Positions 1-6,054 of a DNA stretch of 37,752 bases are shown here, one piece after another. Below the pieces are notes generated by a model that had not been told where the DNA came from, made no database searches, and was given only the letters and a program-made list of their open reading frames with translations. The DNA comes from a virus. The position numbers and the translations under genes were made by a program. Each line of letters opens with the position of its first letter. Position 1 is the stretch's first letter. The stretch spans positions 1 to 37,752 of the IMG/VR virus record IMGVR_UViG_3300047548_000442; one strand, given 5' to 3'.

Positions 1-176
1 GCCATCTGGCGCTGAGCCACCGTTTGCGGTTACTGTTGAGTTTGCCCCAGAAGCCCAGTTCGCTCCAAATCCCGTGCTGTTAGTCAGCAAGTTCGTCCGT
101 GCTTCCTCAATCAGCAAGCCCTTGGGTGCAAGCGTTACAGGGTCGTAATCAAAGCGGGGGGTCGTTGTGCCTACGG
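1..176. repeat. Direct repeat, copy A (pairs with 35729-35904)
   Basis: Bases 1-176 match 35729-35904 at 175 of 176 positions by reading. The only mismatch is at 112 (c here, g at 35840), and it is silent. Beyond 176 the copies diverge quickly although the encoded protein stays similar. Both copies are in the same orientation and lie inside spike fibre genes. The window begins exactly inside this repeat. Confidence 0.9.
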
Positions 177-324
177 TCTCAATAAAACCAGAGGCATTTA
201 CCCGCGTGGCCGATGTGCCCCTGCTGAACGTAATGCGGGGGTCGAGAAACGGCGATAAGAAGTTTAGCGACATGGCAGGGCCGCCATCATTGCGCGATAT
301 ACCCAAGCCAAGTCCTAAACGCAT
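1..324 (-). CDS. Head-spike fibre protein, N-terminal part (cut by left edge)
   Basis: This is an open frame of 108 codons running off the left edge, so only the N-terminus is visible. Its residues from about 20 on match the N-terminus of the complete gene at 34823-36067, including the shared DPRITFSRGT block. It is therefore a paralogue of that predicted head-spike or receptor-binding fibre. Of two in-frame ATGs (330 and 324), the one at 324 is preferred because AGGAG lies 8 bases upstream of it but only 2 bases from the other. The gene lies downstream of the terminator that ends the replication operon. The first 176 bases differ from the second copy at one silent position only, which suggests recent duplication or gene conversion. 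Confidence 0.75.
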   Translation of the reverse strand, partial: MRLGLGLGISRNDGGPAMSLNFLSPFLDPRITFSRGTSATRVNASGFIETVGTTTPRFDYDPVTLAPKGLLIEEARTNLLTNSTGFGANWASGANSTVTANGGSAPDG

Positions 325-430
325 AGACATGACTCCTGATTTTACCCGCTCTCGCAGTGCCATACGCTCGGTTGCACGTTAGCTGTCGGAGACTACGCTG
401 GATGGAGGCGGGATGGCCCTAAAGCCAATA

Positions 431-459
431 CGAAAAAGGGCCGACGCGATGCCGACCCT
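431..459 (-). terminator. Rho-independent terminator of the replication operon
   Basis: On the minus strand GGGTCGGC, loop ATCGC and GTCGGCCC form an 8-pair stem that includes G-T pairs, followed by TTTTTCG. A second small hairpin (GGAGAA, TTGT, TTCTCC on the minus strand, at 463-478) lies just before it. The position, 59 bases after the stop of the last operon gene, fits a terminator. The rest of the 325-517 gap holds only the ribosome binding site of the spike fibre gene. Confidence 0.75.
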
Positions 460-517
460 GTGGGAGAAACAATTCTCCATAATTCTTTTCGTGCATTCGC
501 ATATTTTGCAACAAATG

Positions 518-1024
518 TCAAGCCGCTAATTCCCTAAGCACCTCAATCGCCATGTCCAGCTTGTACTTGTCATGTTCCATTCCCTGCTTGGCAATGATTG
601 CGTCTAGCCAATTCGGGCCGGTGTCTGGATTAATGTCGATAGCCAGCTCGTCAAATGCCCGGCGCTTGTCGCGTCCCATTGCATCGATCCGCCGCAGCGT
701 TGCTGTCAGCCATTGTTCGCGCTCTAGGTTGCCATCACCCCCTGCGCCTGTCTTTGTGCCTAACGTGCAGCTTATGCGGCCTGTGCCTAGCATTGGCCAG
801 TAAGCCCGCGCAATGGCCCTGCCTGTGTCTCTGAGCGCGATTCCGTCCTCGCCTAGCAGCCCGTGCACGAATGCCCGCCCTAGCGCGTCGGAGCCGTCTG
901 TGCCGTATAGCGCAAACTTATCCGCTGCCTTGTCGCTGCCTTTGTCGAAGCGTGGTTGCCCTGCCCGTGATAGCTGCCCGCTCTTTGTCCGCTTTCCAGC
1001 CTTCCTGTTTCGTCCCCGTGCCAT
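518..1024 (-). CDS. Conserved phage hypothetical protein, 168 aa
   Basis: This is the last gene of the replication operon. The N-terminus is very basic (ARGRNRK, GKRTKSGQLSR), followed by a region rich in Gly, Asp and Ala and a helical C-terminus. I recall similar proteins (basic start, a YGTDGxDA-type motif, a central AYW) in sphingomonad phages and prophages, but none with a known function. The frame stays open further upstream. ATG 1024 is chosen because the previous gene stops at 1030 and AAGGGG lies about 10 bases upstream. The basic tail and the position suggest nucleic-acid binding, possibly a regulator, but that is inference. Confidence 0.7.
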   Translation of the reverse strand: MARGRNRKAGKRTKSGQLSRAGQPRFDKGSDKAADKFALYGTDGSDALGRAFVHGLLGEDGIALRDTGRAIARAYWPMLGTGRISCTLGTKTGAGGDGNLEREQWLTATLRRIDAMGRDKRRAFDELAIDINPDTGPNWLDAIIAKQGMEHDKYKLDMAIEVLRELAA

Positions 1025-1029
1025 GCCCG

Positions 1030-1236
1030 TTACCCCTTTGGAAAATCCGTTGTCGTTGTCCGGCGCAACATCTCTGCCCCGATCCGGTCTCTGGCCTCGC
1101 CCATCGAACAGCCATGCCATTGCGCCACGCGTTCTATTGCACCCATGCTGGTGAGTTCGTCGCTTGAGCAAAAGCGCAGATCGCGTCCGTCAGCTTGCAG
1201 CGCAGCCCCCCAGTTGCCTTCGCCTGTGTCAATCAT
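1030..1236 (-). CDS. Small hypothetical protein, 68 aa
   Basis: This is a short acidic-to-neutral protein that begins MIDTGEGN. It has a helical segment around residues 35-55 (GAIERVAQWHGCSMGEARDR) that could be a small HTH-like unit, but no family is recognised. ATG 1236 overlaps the previous stop as ATGA, with GGGG five bases upstream. An upstream TTG at 1269 would add 11 residues but overlaps the preceding gene. It sits between a 49-residue gene and the 168-residue gene in an unbroken operon. Confidence 0.6.
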   Translation of the reverse strand: MIDTGEGNWGAALQADGRDLRFCSSDELTSMGAIERVAQWHGCSMGEARDRIGAEMLRRTTTTDFPKG

Positions 1237-1382
1237 CTCAACCCCGCTTTCCACGCTTCCCGTGCCCAAAGTTTCATGCCCTCACTTGACCAAATATGCC
1301 CTGCCCAACGCTTCCTTGCCTCTGCCAGCAATGCCGTCCGCTTTGTGCCTGACGATTGCTGGATTCGGGCGAGGTCAATCAT
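1233..1382 (-). CDS. Small basic hypothetical protein, 49 aa
   Basis: The frame starts with ATG 1382, four bases after the helicase stop, and ends in an ATGA overlap with the next gene. The product is basic and tryptophan-rich (ARKRWAGHIW, LWAREAWKAG) and looks mostly helical. No family is recognised. Both junctions fit translational coupling, which is the main support. Similar tiny proteins often follow phage helicases and may bind DNA or a replisome partner, but nothing here proves that. Confidence 0.55.
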   Translation of the reverse strand: MIDLARIQQSSGTKRTALLAEARKRWAGHIWSSEGMKLWAREAWKAGLR

Positions 1383-1386
1383 CAAA

Positions 1387-2805
1387 TCACTCGCACTCAA
1401 CAAATTCACTGGTCCTGAAGTCGAACGAGACGTTGACGATGCCTTTCTTGCCGGGCAGTCCCATGCGAACCTTGGTAACCAGAATGTTAGCGCGGTTTTC
1501 GTTTGGATCGGGGCGATGGTAGGTCAGGCCGTAGTCAGCCTTGTTCGCCCAGTTTGCGCTGCCTGAAATATCGTAAAGGCCCGGAATCTTCTTGTGGCCC
1601 TCTTGCGGCTTTGTCGGGTGAGCAATGATCCAGAACGCAACGTCATATTGCTTGGCGAACCGCTTCACCATGCGAAGGCAACGGCTGATGTAATCCGTTT
1701 CGGTCTCGTCGCGGTTGCGCTTGTGTTCGACTTCATTCCACGGGTCGAGGACAATCATTTTCACCCCGTCGCGGGTTACGGCAATGCGGCAATATTCCAG
1801 AAACGCCTCAAGCGTCATCTCTGCATCTTCGTCCACAGACTGCGTGATAATCCGAAGGCGGTTGCGCAAAATGTCGTCAGCGTCGGTTAAATCCACCGTC
1901 CGAAGGTCTTGCTTGCCGCAACGCATAATCGCCATGCGCAGCCCGTCGATCAGGATTGGCTTAACGTCCGTTTCAAAGCTGGCAACGCATACGGGGAAGT
2001 TATACCGAAGGCAGTTGCCGACGATGCTGTTCATCAACGTGGACTTGCCCATGTTTGCAAAGCCAGTGACAACCGTGAGAGTGCCGGGGACAATGCTAAT
2101 CATGTCCGACAATGCCGTGACGCCTACCGGATAGCTGCGAACCTCGCCGCGCTCTGGGAAGTCATCAATCGTGTAAAGCCCCTTGATTGGATAGGGCTTG
2201 GCTGTGGTAATCATATCCACGACGCGCTGTGGCCCGTATTCGGTCAGGACTTCGTTCAAGTCTTTGCACGGGAACGGGTAATCCAGAAACTTGCAACGCT
2301 CTGCGCCAAGCAATGCCGCAAGGTCGCTGGCTAGGTTATAACCTGCTTGGTCAGCATCGACTGCCAGCACAAACTGGCCGACGTTCTTCAGCAGCTCTGC
2401 GTGACGGTCAACCCAATCATACCGCTTCGCCGTGTTCAAATCTTCAGTTTGCGATGCGGGCGCACCGTTGGGGACTGACACCACGAATTGAAAACCCGCT
2501 GTTATCGCCGCCAGTGCATCCCACTCCCCTTCCGTGATAATCACGGGCGCTTGGCCGGACTGCACTTTCGGGTCGAGCAAGCAATCCGCGTTCCACAACA
2601 ACAGAGGCGCTCCGGGGTCCATCATGTGCTTCTTTTCGGAAGTCAGGCGATGCTTGCGGTTCACAACCTCGCCGCGCTCCCAATACGGGACCGTGAGCCA
2701 TTGCGCCCCGAACTGTGGAGTTGTCGTTAGCCCAAACTTTTCGGCAAGCATTGGATCGATCCCGCGAGCCTGTATCCAATCCCTGTGGCGTTCGTGCATT
2801 GTCAT
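1387..2805 (-). CDS. T7 gp4-like primase-helicase (TOPRIM plus DnaB-type helicase)
   Basis: The 472-residue protein unwinds DNA at the phage fork and may make primers. The TOPRIM part shows EGEWD (92-96) and DADQAG (150-155). The RecA-like helicase shows Walker A GFANMGKST (248-256), a Walker B with IVLD (351-354) and IIAHPTK (393-399) near motif H3. The overall layout matches T7 gp4 or Twinkle. T7 gp4 is 566 residues and carries an N-terminal zinc ribbon. Here that ribbon is encoded just upstream in another frame (see 2444-2962). ATG 2805 has AGGAG nine to ten bases upstream, inside the zinc-ribbon reading frame. The gene is therefore expressed like the zinc-less 4B form unless a frameshift joins the two. 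No phage DNA polymerase is seen, so host polymerase is probably used. Confidence 0.93.
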   Translation of the reverse strand: MTMHERHRDWIQARGIDPMLAEKFGLTTTPQFGAQWLTVPYWERGEVVNRKHRLTSEKKHMMDPGAPLLLWNADCLLDPKVQSGQAPVIITEGEWDALAAITAGFQFVVSVPNGAPASQTEDLNTAKRYDWVDRHAELLKNVGQFVLAVDADQAGYNLASDLAALLGAERCKFLDYPFPCKDLNEVLTEYGPQRVVDMITTAKPYPIKGLYTIDDFPERGEVRSYPVGVTALSDMISIVPGTLTVVTGFANMGKSTLMNSIVGNCLRYNFPVCVASFETDVKPILIDGLRMAIMRCGKQDLRTVDLTDADDILRNRLRIITQSVDEDAEMTLEAFLEYCRIAVTRDGVKMIVLDPWNEVEHKRNRDETETDYISRCLRMVKRFAKQYDVAFWIIAHPTKPQEGHKKIPGLYDISGSANWANKADYGLTYHRPDPNENRANILVTKVRMGLPGKKGIVNVSFDFRTSEFVECE

Positions 2806-2962
2806 TTCCCGTTGCTCCTTTGAAATTGCAGTTGTGGCAGAGCCAGATCAGGCCCCCGTCAGTTTTTGATACGCTTAGGCAGCGGTCACGCTTGTTGCGC
2901 CGTGTCTGGCTGCACTGGGGGCAAAGCTGCTTGCCCGCTTTTGTGGGTTTCCAGTTCAGCAT
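2444..2962 (-). CDS. Primase zinc-ribbon ORF, out of frame with the helicase
   Basis: The first 50 residues carry two CxxC pairs (C14/C17 and C42/C45), spaced like the primase zinc ribbon of T7 gp4, which reads the priming site. The remaining 120 residues come from the frame overlapping the helicase gene and look like non-coding composition. The start ATG overlaps the previous stop as ATGCTGA. Either this is a separate zinc-ribbon protein with a meaningless tail, or a +1 shift near 2806-2830 joins it to the TOPRIM-helicase to give a full primase of about 520 residues, or one base is missing in the sequence. The domain call is strong, but the ORF end is doubtful. Confidence 0.7.
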   Translation of the reverse strand: MLNWKPTKAGKQLCPQCSQTRRNKRDRCLSVSKTDGGLIWLCHNCNFKGATGNDNARTPQGLDTGSRDRSNACRKVWANDNSTVRGAMAHGPVLGARRGCEPQASPDFRKEAHDGPRSASVVVERGLLARPESAVRPSARDYHGRGVGCTGGDNSGFSIRGVSPQRCARIAN

Positions 2963-3552
2963 GTTGGCATTTCCACTACGTTCGTATTTTTCATGCAGCG
3001 TTCAATGAACGCCACTGGGTCAACAGCCCGCTCAAGTTGAGCCGCCGTGATTGCCTTCGCTACGGTTGTTTGCTTCCCGCCCTTGCACCACTTGCCAATG
3101 AGTGCGCCGGGGTTGTTGGAATGGGGTTTCAAATACGCCTTTGCGTTTGACCAAAAATCACTGTCCGAATTGCTTTTATCTTTAGATAAAAGAACCTCTG
3201 TATCTGTCTCTGTATCTGGGGGCGTTACTGTAACGTTTCGTTTTGCACGATGCTTCGCTACACGTTCGCTCGAAGTGTCTGATTTATATTGGAATTTACT
3301 CCAGTTATGGGGTTCATAACCATCCGTTAAGCGGTCGATTAACCCCATGCTTATCAGTTGTTCAACGCCCGTTGATAGGTGGTCTAAGCGACGGTTAAGC
3401 ACATACCTAAGATCATCTAGGCATGGGATTGAACCATCATTTTCAGACGCCACGGCAAGCAATTCCACCCATAGGCGAAACTGTTTATCAGACAGGCGGG
3501 CGACCTTTGGATTACGCATCGCGTCGGCGTAAAAGCGGAACCAGCGGCTCAT
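2956..3552 (-). CDS. DnaT/replisome-organiser-like replication protein, 198 aa
   Basis: The N-terminus (MSRWFRFYADAMRNPKVARL) and the following DKQFRLWVELLAVASEN segment are typical of phage replisome-organiser proteins. These have an N-terminal winged helix, a variable charged linker (about residues 90-125, including a Ser/Thr/Asp-rich stretch) and a C-terminal segment that contacts the helicase. Such proteins open the origin or help load the helicase. The start at 3552 is fixed by an ATGA overlap with the preceding 56-residue gene, and a longer frame to 3588 is open but less likely. The position directly before the primase-helicase agrees with the role. Confidence 0.7.
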   Translation of the reverse strand: MSRWFRFYADAMRNPKVARLSDKQFRLWVELLAVASENDGSIPCLDDLRYVLNRRLDHLSTGVEQLISMGLIDRLTDGYEPHNWSKFQYKSDTSSERVAKHRAKRNVTVTPPDTETDTEVLLSKDKSNSDSDFWSNAKAYLKPHSNNPGALIGKWCKGGKQTTVAKAITAAQLERAVDPVAFIERCMKNTNVVEMPTC

Positions 3553-3719
3553 TTGTGTTGCAGTCCTTCGCGCTGGATAATCCACCAAGCTTCAAGGCTG
3601 GTGATTGCGCCATGCTCCCACGCAGCCACTACAGCGCGTTTAAGAATGGCTGGGACAAGCTCACCTATGGCGGCTGTTTCATCGTCATAGACGGGCCAGA
3701 TGGGGCTTAAATCGCTCAT
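3549..3719 (-). CDS. Small hypothetical protein, 56 aa
   Basis: This frame is flanked by ATGA overlaps on both sides, with RusA upstream and the DnaT-like gene downstream. It begins MSDLSPIWPVYDDE and has a C-terminal amphipathic helix ending in a basic tail (WWIIQREGLQHK). No domain is recognised. The perfect coupling and the lack of any other ORF in the interval support it as a real gene. Confidence 0.65.
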   Translation of the reverse strand: MSDLSPIWPVYDDETAAIGELVPAILKRAVVAAWEHGAITSLEAWWIIQREGLQHK

Positions 3720-4051
3720 AGGTAAACCACCACCTTTCCCGGCTTGATAGGCTCGTGGAAATGGTAGCTAGGCAAGAAGCGGCTATCGTTGATTGATAAT
3801 GCGTCAGCGATGCCGTCAAAAAACGGCTTCATGCGATTGGCAAAGTTCACCCTATCGCCGCGATTGTCAGGCGGGTAAAAGTCAATGCGTATCGGAATGT
3901 CACCTTTGGCTGGTGGGCGGTAGCCAAGTTCCACGGCAGCCTCACGCGCCATTTCACGATATTCTTTGACGGTTGTTGTTTTGCCGCGCCACGAACCATT
4001 GTTGTGGCCCGATAGCGTTGATGGTGGGAATGGCAATTGTAGCACGTTCAT
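3716..4051 (-). CDS. rusA: RusA-like Holliday junction resolvase
   Basis: The 111-residue protein matches the RusA family in length and pattern. It has an N-terminal strand with PFPPSTLSGHN, a central IRIDFYPPDNRGDRVNFANRMK (residues 54-75, shown here to its core) and FFDGIADAL (77-85), followed by a conserved acidic D89. RusA dimers cut four-way junctions and resolve recombination or replication intermediates before packaging. The family aspartates correspond to D62, D66 and D79 by position; this is my reading, not an alignment. The start at 4051 is set by an ATGA overlap. The gene sits in the replication operon, as in many lambdoid phages. Confidence 0.85.
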   Translation of the reverse strand: MNVLQLPFPPSTLSGHNNGSWRGKTTTVKEYREMAREAAVELGYRPPAKGDIPIRIDFYPPDNRGDRVNFANRMKPFFDGIADALSINDSRFLPSYHFHEPIKPGKVVVYL

Positions 4052-4380
4052 GCCGCCAGCCTTTCCCAATAAGCTTGCAGATCGCCTGTGGTGCGCTTTG
4101 CGTGATAGCTGGCAAGCGCCTTGACTAGCGGATCGATGCCGTTGTCATTGGTCGTTTTGAGCGGTGGCGAAGGCTTTAAAGCCTCACCAACGACAACCGT
4201 GACACCAGCCCGGCTGCGCGGAATGCTGTGGCGCGGGTCGATGCCCATGACGATCTTGTCAATGTCGCAAGCGAACCAGTTGGTTCCATGCACTTTGTTA
4301 ATGAAGTTAGCGACAGCGGCGCTGTCCTTAACCTGACGCGCCAGTTGCTTGGCTTCATACATGGCGAGTTTGCGGTTCAT
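4048..4380 (-). CDS. Hypothetical protein, 110 aa
   Basis: This is a mixed helical protein, basic at the N-terminus (MNRKLAMYEAKQLARQVK), with a hydrophobic core strand around residue 60 (AGVTVVVGEAL) and a C-terminal helix. No family is recognised. The start at 4380 is defined by an ATGA overlap with the previous gene, and the stop overlaps the RusA-like start. It lies early in the replication operon, so a role in replication or takeover is possible but unproven. Confidence 0.65.
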   Translation of the reverse strand: MNRKLAMYEAKQLARQVKDSAAVANFINKVHGTNWFACDIDKIVMGIDPRHSIPRSRAGVTVVVGEALKPSPPLKTTNDNGIDPLVKALASYHAKRTTGDLQAYWERLAA

Positions 4381-4592
4381 GCCTTGCCTCGATTCCGAAG
4401 CGACTGTGGCGTTCCAAAAACAGCGTCCAGATACCGCTGGCGGCGTTCCATTGACCAAGTGGCAAAGCGGCGGTCACGCAGATCGGGACGCGGCTTTAGC
4501 GTATCAGCCAAACGAGGCTTGCGTTGAGCGATCTCAATATCCGCTTCGCTAGGCCCCAGCGTTTTGATAAAGAGTTTTTGAAAGATATTCAT
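4377..4592 (-). CDS. Small basic hypothetical protein, 71 aa (first gene of operon)
   Basis: This is the first gene of the leftward replication operon. ATG 4592 is preceded by a strong ribosome binding site (AGGGGGG, nine bases upstream). A TTG at 4601 is in frame but lies inside the site. The protein is rich in Arg and Lys, starts with a hydrophobic helix (MNIFQKLFIKTLG) and has a basic middle (RRFATWSMERRQRYLDAVF). No family is recognised. It may be a small nucleic-acid-binding protein. Confidence 0.65.
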   Translation of the reverse strand: MNIFQKLFIKTLGPSEADIEIAQRKPRLADTLKPRPDLRDRRFATWSMERRQRYLDAVFGTPQSLRNRGKA

Positions 4593-4764
4593 AGCAAACA
4601 ACCCCCCTAAATTCTTGGTAAATGCCTGTTAATAAAGTGCTTTTGCCTTGCCCTGTTGCGGCGTTACGTATCTTTACCTATTGCGCTAATTTTGAATTTG
4701 CCGATGATTAAGGCATGGACAGATTGGAATATGCGGGACGCGCTATCACCCCCCAGCGCGCCCC

Positions 4765-4819
4765 TTCCCGTGACGGGAAACAGGTTGGGGCTAGTGCCGG
4801 AGAGGAGCGCACTAGCCCC
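4765..4819 (-). promoter_or_regulatory. Double hairpin in the leader of the replication operon (put-like?)
   Basis: Two perfect inverted repeats lie seven bases apart. GGGGCTAGTGC (4787-4797) and GCACTAGCCCC (4809-4819) form an 11-pair stem with an 11-base loop. TTCCCGT (4765-4771) and ACGGGAA (4773-4779) form a 7-pair arm around one base. They lie between the Cro-like gene and the first replication gene, so a leftward transcript from the Cro promoter would contain both. Neither is followed by a T run, so they are not ordinary terminators. The arrangement recalls HK022 put RNA, or alternatively an attenuator or an origin structure. The rest of 4593-4860 shows no convincing gene; a 65-codon frame (4664-4861) runs through the hairpins and is doubtful. 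Confidence 0.5.
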
Positions 4820-4860
4820 GCCGTGACGCGCAGTTTCGGAGAGCGCAGTCAGGCAACTCA

Positions 4861-5043
4861 TTATGAGGCCACCGTGAGCGAAACGCCCTTTTCATCGGCA
4901 AGCCGCTTGAGACTATCGATCCGCCACTTTGGAATGCTGCCGGAAGTCTTCCAGCTTGATACCGTGGACGGGGTGAGATCTAGGGACTTGGCAACAAAAC
5001 TTGTTCCGCCCAGTTGCTCAATAATTTGTGTTGCTGTCATCAT
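4861..5043 (-). CDS. Cro-like HTH regulator, 60 aa
   Basis: This is a small single-domain DNA-binding protein. The helix-turn-helix is visible in FVAKSLDLTPSTVSSWKTSG (residues about 16-35), followed by a helix IDSLKRLADEKGV. Size, orientation and position, divergent from the CI-like gene with operators between them, fit a Cro-type repressor that favours lytic growth by shutting off the repressor promoter. Two ATGs (5043 and 5040) are possible, and no strong ribosome binding site is seen. It is the first gene of the leftward early transcript. Confidence 0.8.
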   Translation of the reverse strand: MMTATQIIEQLGGTSFVAKSLDLTPSTVSSWKTSGSIPKWRIDSLKRLADEKGVSLTVAS

Positions 5044-5047
5044 GGGC

Positions 5048-5076
5048 TTGATTGTTACGATAAACGTAACTTAGAT
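5048..5076 (+). promoter_or_regulatory. Candidate promoter of the CI-like repressor
   Basis: A TTGATT hexamer (5048-5053) and TTAGAT (5071-5076) are 17 bases apart. The perfect operator at 5054-5070 fills the spacer exactly, so a bound repressor would block or control this promoter. The -10 match is weak. With this promoter, ATG 5075 cannot be the start codon, which would favour ATG 5138. Confidence 0.35.
5054..5070. promoter_or_regulatory. Operator O1 (perfect inverted repeat)
   Basis: GTTACG, five bases (ATAAA) and CGTAAC form a perfect palindrome with 6-base arms, between the divergent cro-like and ci-like genes. The same core TTACG-N5-CGTAA recurs at 5088, 5822 and 5857, which marks it as the binding site of the phage repressor and/or Cro. 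Confidence 0.75.
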
Positions 5077-5815
5077 GCAACATCTAATTACGCTATTCGT
5101 TAATGACAATTCCGAACAATGGTCGCAAACCCCACCAATGCTTACACATGATGAAATTCTCGATGAGCTTCGGCGACAAATCGACAAGCGCCTGATAAAA
5201 CAAGTTGCAATTGCAACTACCTTGGGTATTCCTGATTCAAGGGTCGCAGAAATGCGCAAAGGGACAAGACGCATCCAACCCAACGAAATGCCTGTGCTTG
5301 CCGGAATGCTAGGAATGGCATCGCAAGACCGGGTGATTGGTTCCACTCTGGGAGGAGTAAAGCGGATTCCTATTCTTGGTAAAGTTGCCGCCGGAGTGTG
5401 GCTAGAACAGTCCTTAACGCCTCACGATAACGACGACTACGTGGCTTATGACAACCTTGCGGGGGATGCAGACACAAGCAGTTTGTTTGCTGTTGTTACC
5501 GAAGGCGACAGCATGAATTTGGCATTCCCCGCGAACGCCGTGTTGATTTGCCGCCACATCCGCAACGGCTTCGTTACGATCCGCGATGGCGACTATGTTG
5601 TAGTCGAACGCGAGAACCACGACCTGCGCGAAATGACATGCAAGCGCATCCAGATCGATGCCAATGGCGACTTTTTGCTTGTCAGTGAGTCCACTAACGA
5701 AAAGCATAAAGAACCTATCCGCGTTCAGCGTTCAACCGATGACGATTACACCGACATAGGGGTAAACATCGTCGGCAAGCTGGTGCGGATCGTCGTGGAT
5801 TTTGAGCGCCACTAA
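5075..5815 (+). CDS. CI-like repressor with S24 (LexA-type) peptidase domain
   Basis: This is the master repressor of the lysogenic state. The N-terminal region (about residues 25-80) holds an HTH domain (IKQVAIATTLGIPDSRVAEM). The C-terminal half is an S24 self-cleavage and dimerisation domain. GDSM at 144-147 supplies the catalytic Ser146, K190 (MTCKRI) is the likely general base, and AAG at 105-107 is the likely cleavage site. RecA-stimulated self-cleavage would trigger induction, as known for the family. The frame opens at ATG 5075, overlapping an operator and a -10 candidate. ATG 5138 gives 225 residues and is a reasonable alternative, but neither has a clear ribosome binding site. Confidence 0.9.
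   Translation: MQHLITLFVNDNSEQWSQTPPMLTHDEILDELRRQIDKRLIKQVAIATTLGIPDSRVAEMRKGTRRIQPNEMPVLAGMLGMASQDRVIGSTLGGVKRIPILGKVAAGVWLEQSLTPHDNDDYVAYDNLAGDADTSSLFAVVTEGDSMNLAFPANAVLICRHIRNGFVTIRDGDYVVVERENHDLREMTCKRIQIDANGDFLLVSESTNEKHKEPIRVQRSTDDDYTDIGVNIVGKLVRIVVDFERH
5088..5102. promoter_or_regulatory. Operator O2 (one mismatch)
   Basis: TTACG-CTATT-CGTTA has one mismatch to the core TTACG-N5-CGTAA. Its centre is 33 bases from that of O1, about three helical turns, so dimers on O1 and O2 would face the same side of DNA. It overlaps the first codons of the longest CI reading frame, another hint that the real CI start may be further downstream. Confidence 0.55.
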
Positions 5816-5821
5816 AATAAA

Positions 5822-5836
5822 TTACGCTTATCGTAA
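5822..5836. promoter_or_regulatory. Operator O3 (perfect)
   Basis: TTACG-CTTAT-CGTAA is a perfect 5-base-arm palindrome, extended by A and T on its flanks, just after the CI-like stop. It lies upstream of the candidate early-right promoter and pairs with O4. The shared core with O1 links control of both early arms. Confidence 0.7.
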
Positions 5837-5844
5837 TAAAATGC

Positions 5845-5874
5845 TTGACGGGTAGCTTACGAATATCGTAACAG
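5845..5874 (+). promoter_or_regulatory. Candidate early-right promoter
   Basis: TTGACG (5845-5850) and TAACAG (5869-5874) are 18 bases apart, and the operator O4 overlaps the spacer and the -10. Transcription would begin about 20 bases before the first early-right gene (ATG 5902). Repressor on O3 and O4 would silence the whole rightward operon. The -35 is good and the -10 only fair. Confidence 0.45.
5857..5871. promoter_or_regulatory. Operator O4 (perfect)
   Basis: TTACG-AATAT-CGTAA is a perfect palindrome centred 35 bases from O3. It overlaps the candidate -10 region of the early-right promoter, the usual place for a repressor to block RNA polymerase. Confidence 0.7.
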
Positions 5875-5901
5875 TGTTTCCAACGAAACGGAGACACGGT
5901 T

Positions 5902-6054
5902 ATGGAAAACGCCCCTACCCTCGCTAGTCACGCTCAAGCCATGCTTTCGCTGGTTGAGTTCTTGCTCGCTAACCCAGACGATGTTCTGGATGCGGATGCT
6001 TACGATGCAATTGATGCGGCCCGCGAAGCTATTGCCAAGGCGGTGCAAGCATGA
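5902..6054 (+). CDS. Small acidic protein, 50 aa (first early-right gene)
   Basis: This is the first gene after the early-right promoter, with GGAG eight bases before the ATG. The protein is acidic, helical and rich in Ala and Asp (NPDDVLDADAYDAIDAAREA). No family is recognised. It ends in an ATGA overlap with the next gene. Acidic micro-proteins at this position in temperate phages are often inhibitors of host defence or host enzymes, but this is only positional inference. Confidence 0.65.
   Translation: MENAPTLASHAQAMLSLVEFLLANPDDVLDADAYDAIDAAREAIAKAVQA

Noticed and set aside
493-521. TTGACA on the minus strand at 516-521 as a promoter for the left-end spike gene
   Set aside because: The hexamer at the right distance (GAATGC) is a poor -10, and a transcript would run into the terminator at 431-459.
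3553-3588. Longer start of the DnaT-like gene
   Set aside because: It would read through the real 56-residue gene; the ATGA overlap at 3552 is a better start.
4664-4861. A 65-codon minus-strand frame coupled to the Cro-like stop by TAATG
   Set aside because: It runs straight through both perfect hairpins, and its composition is Ser, Gly and Ala without pattern. The hairpins explain the region better, though the overlap is noted.
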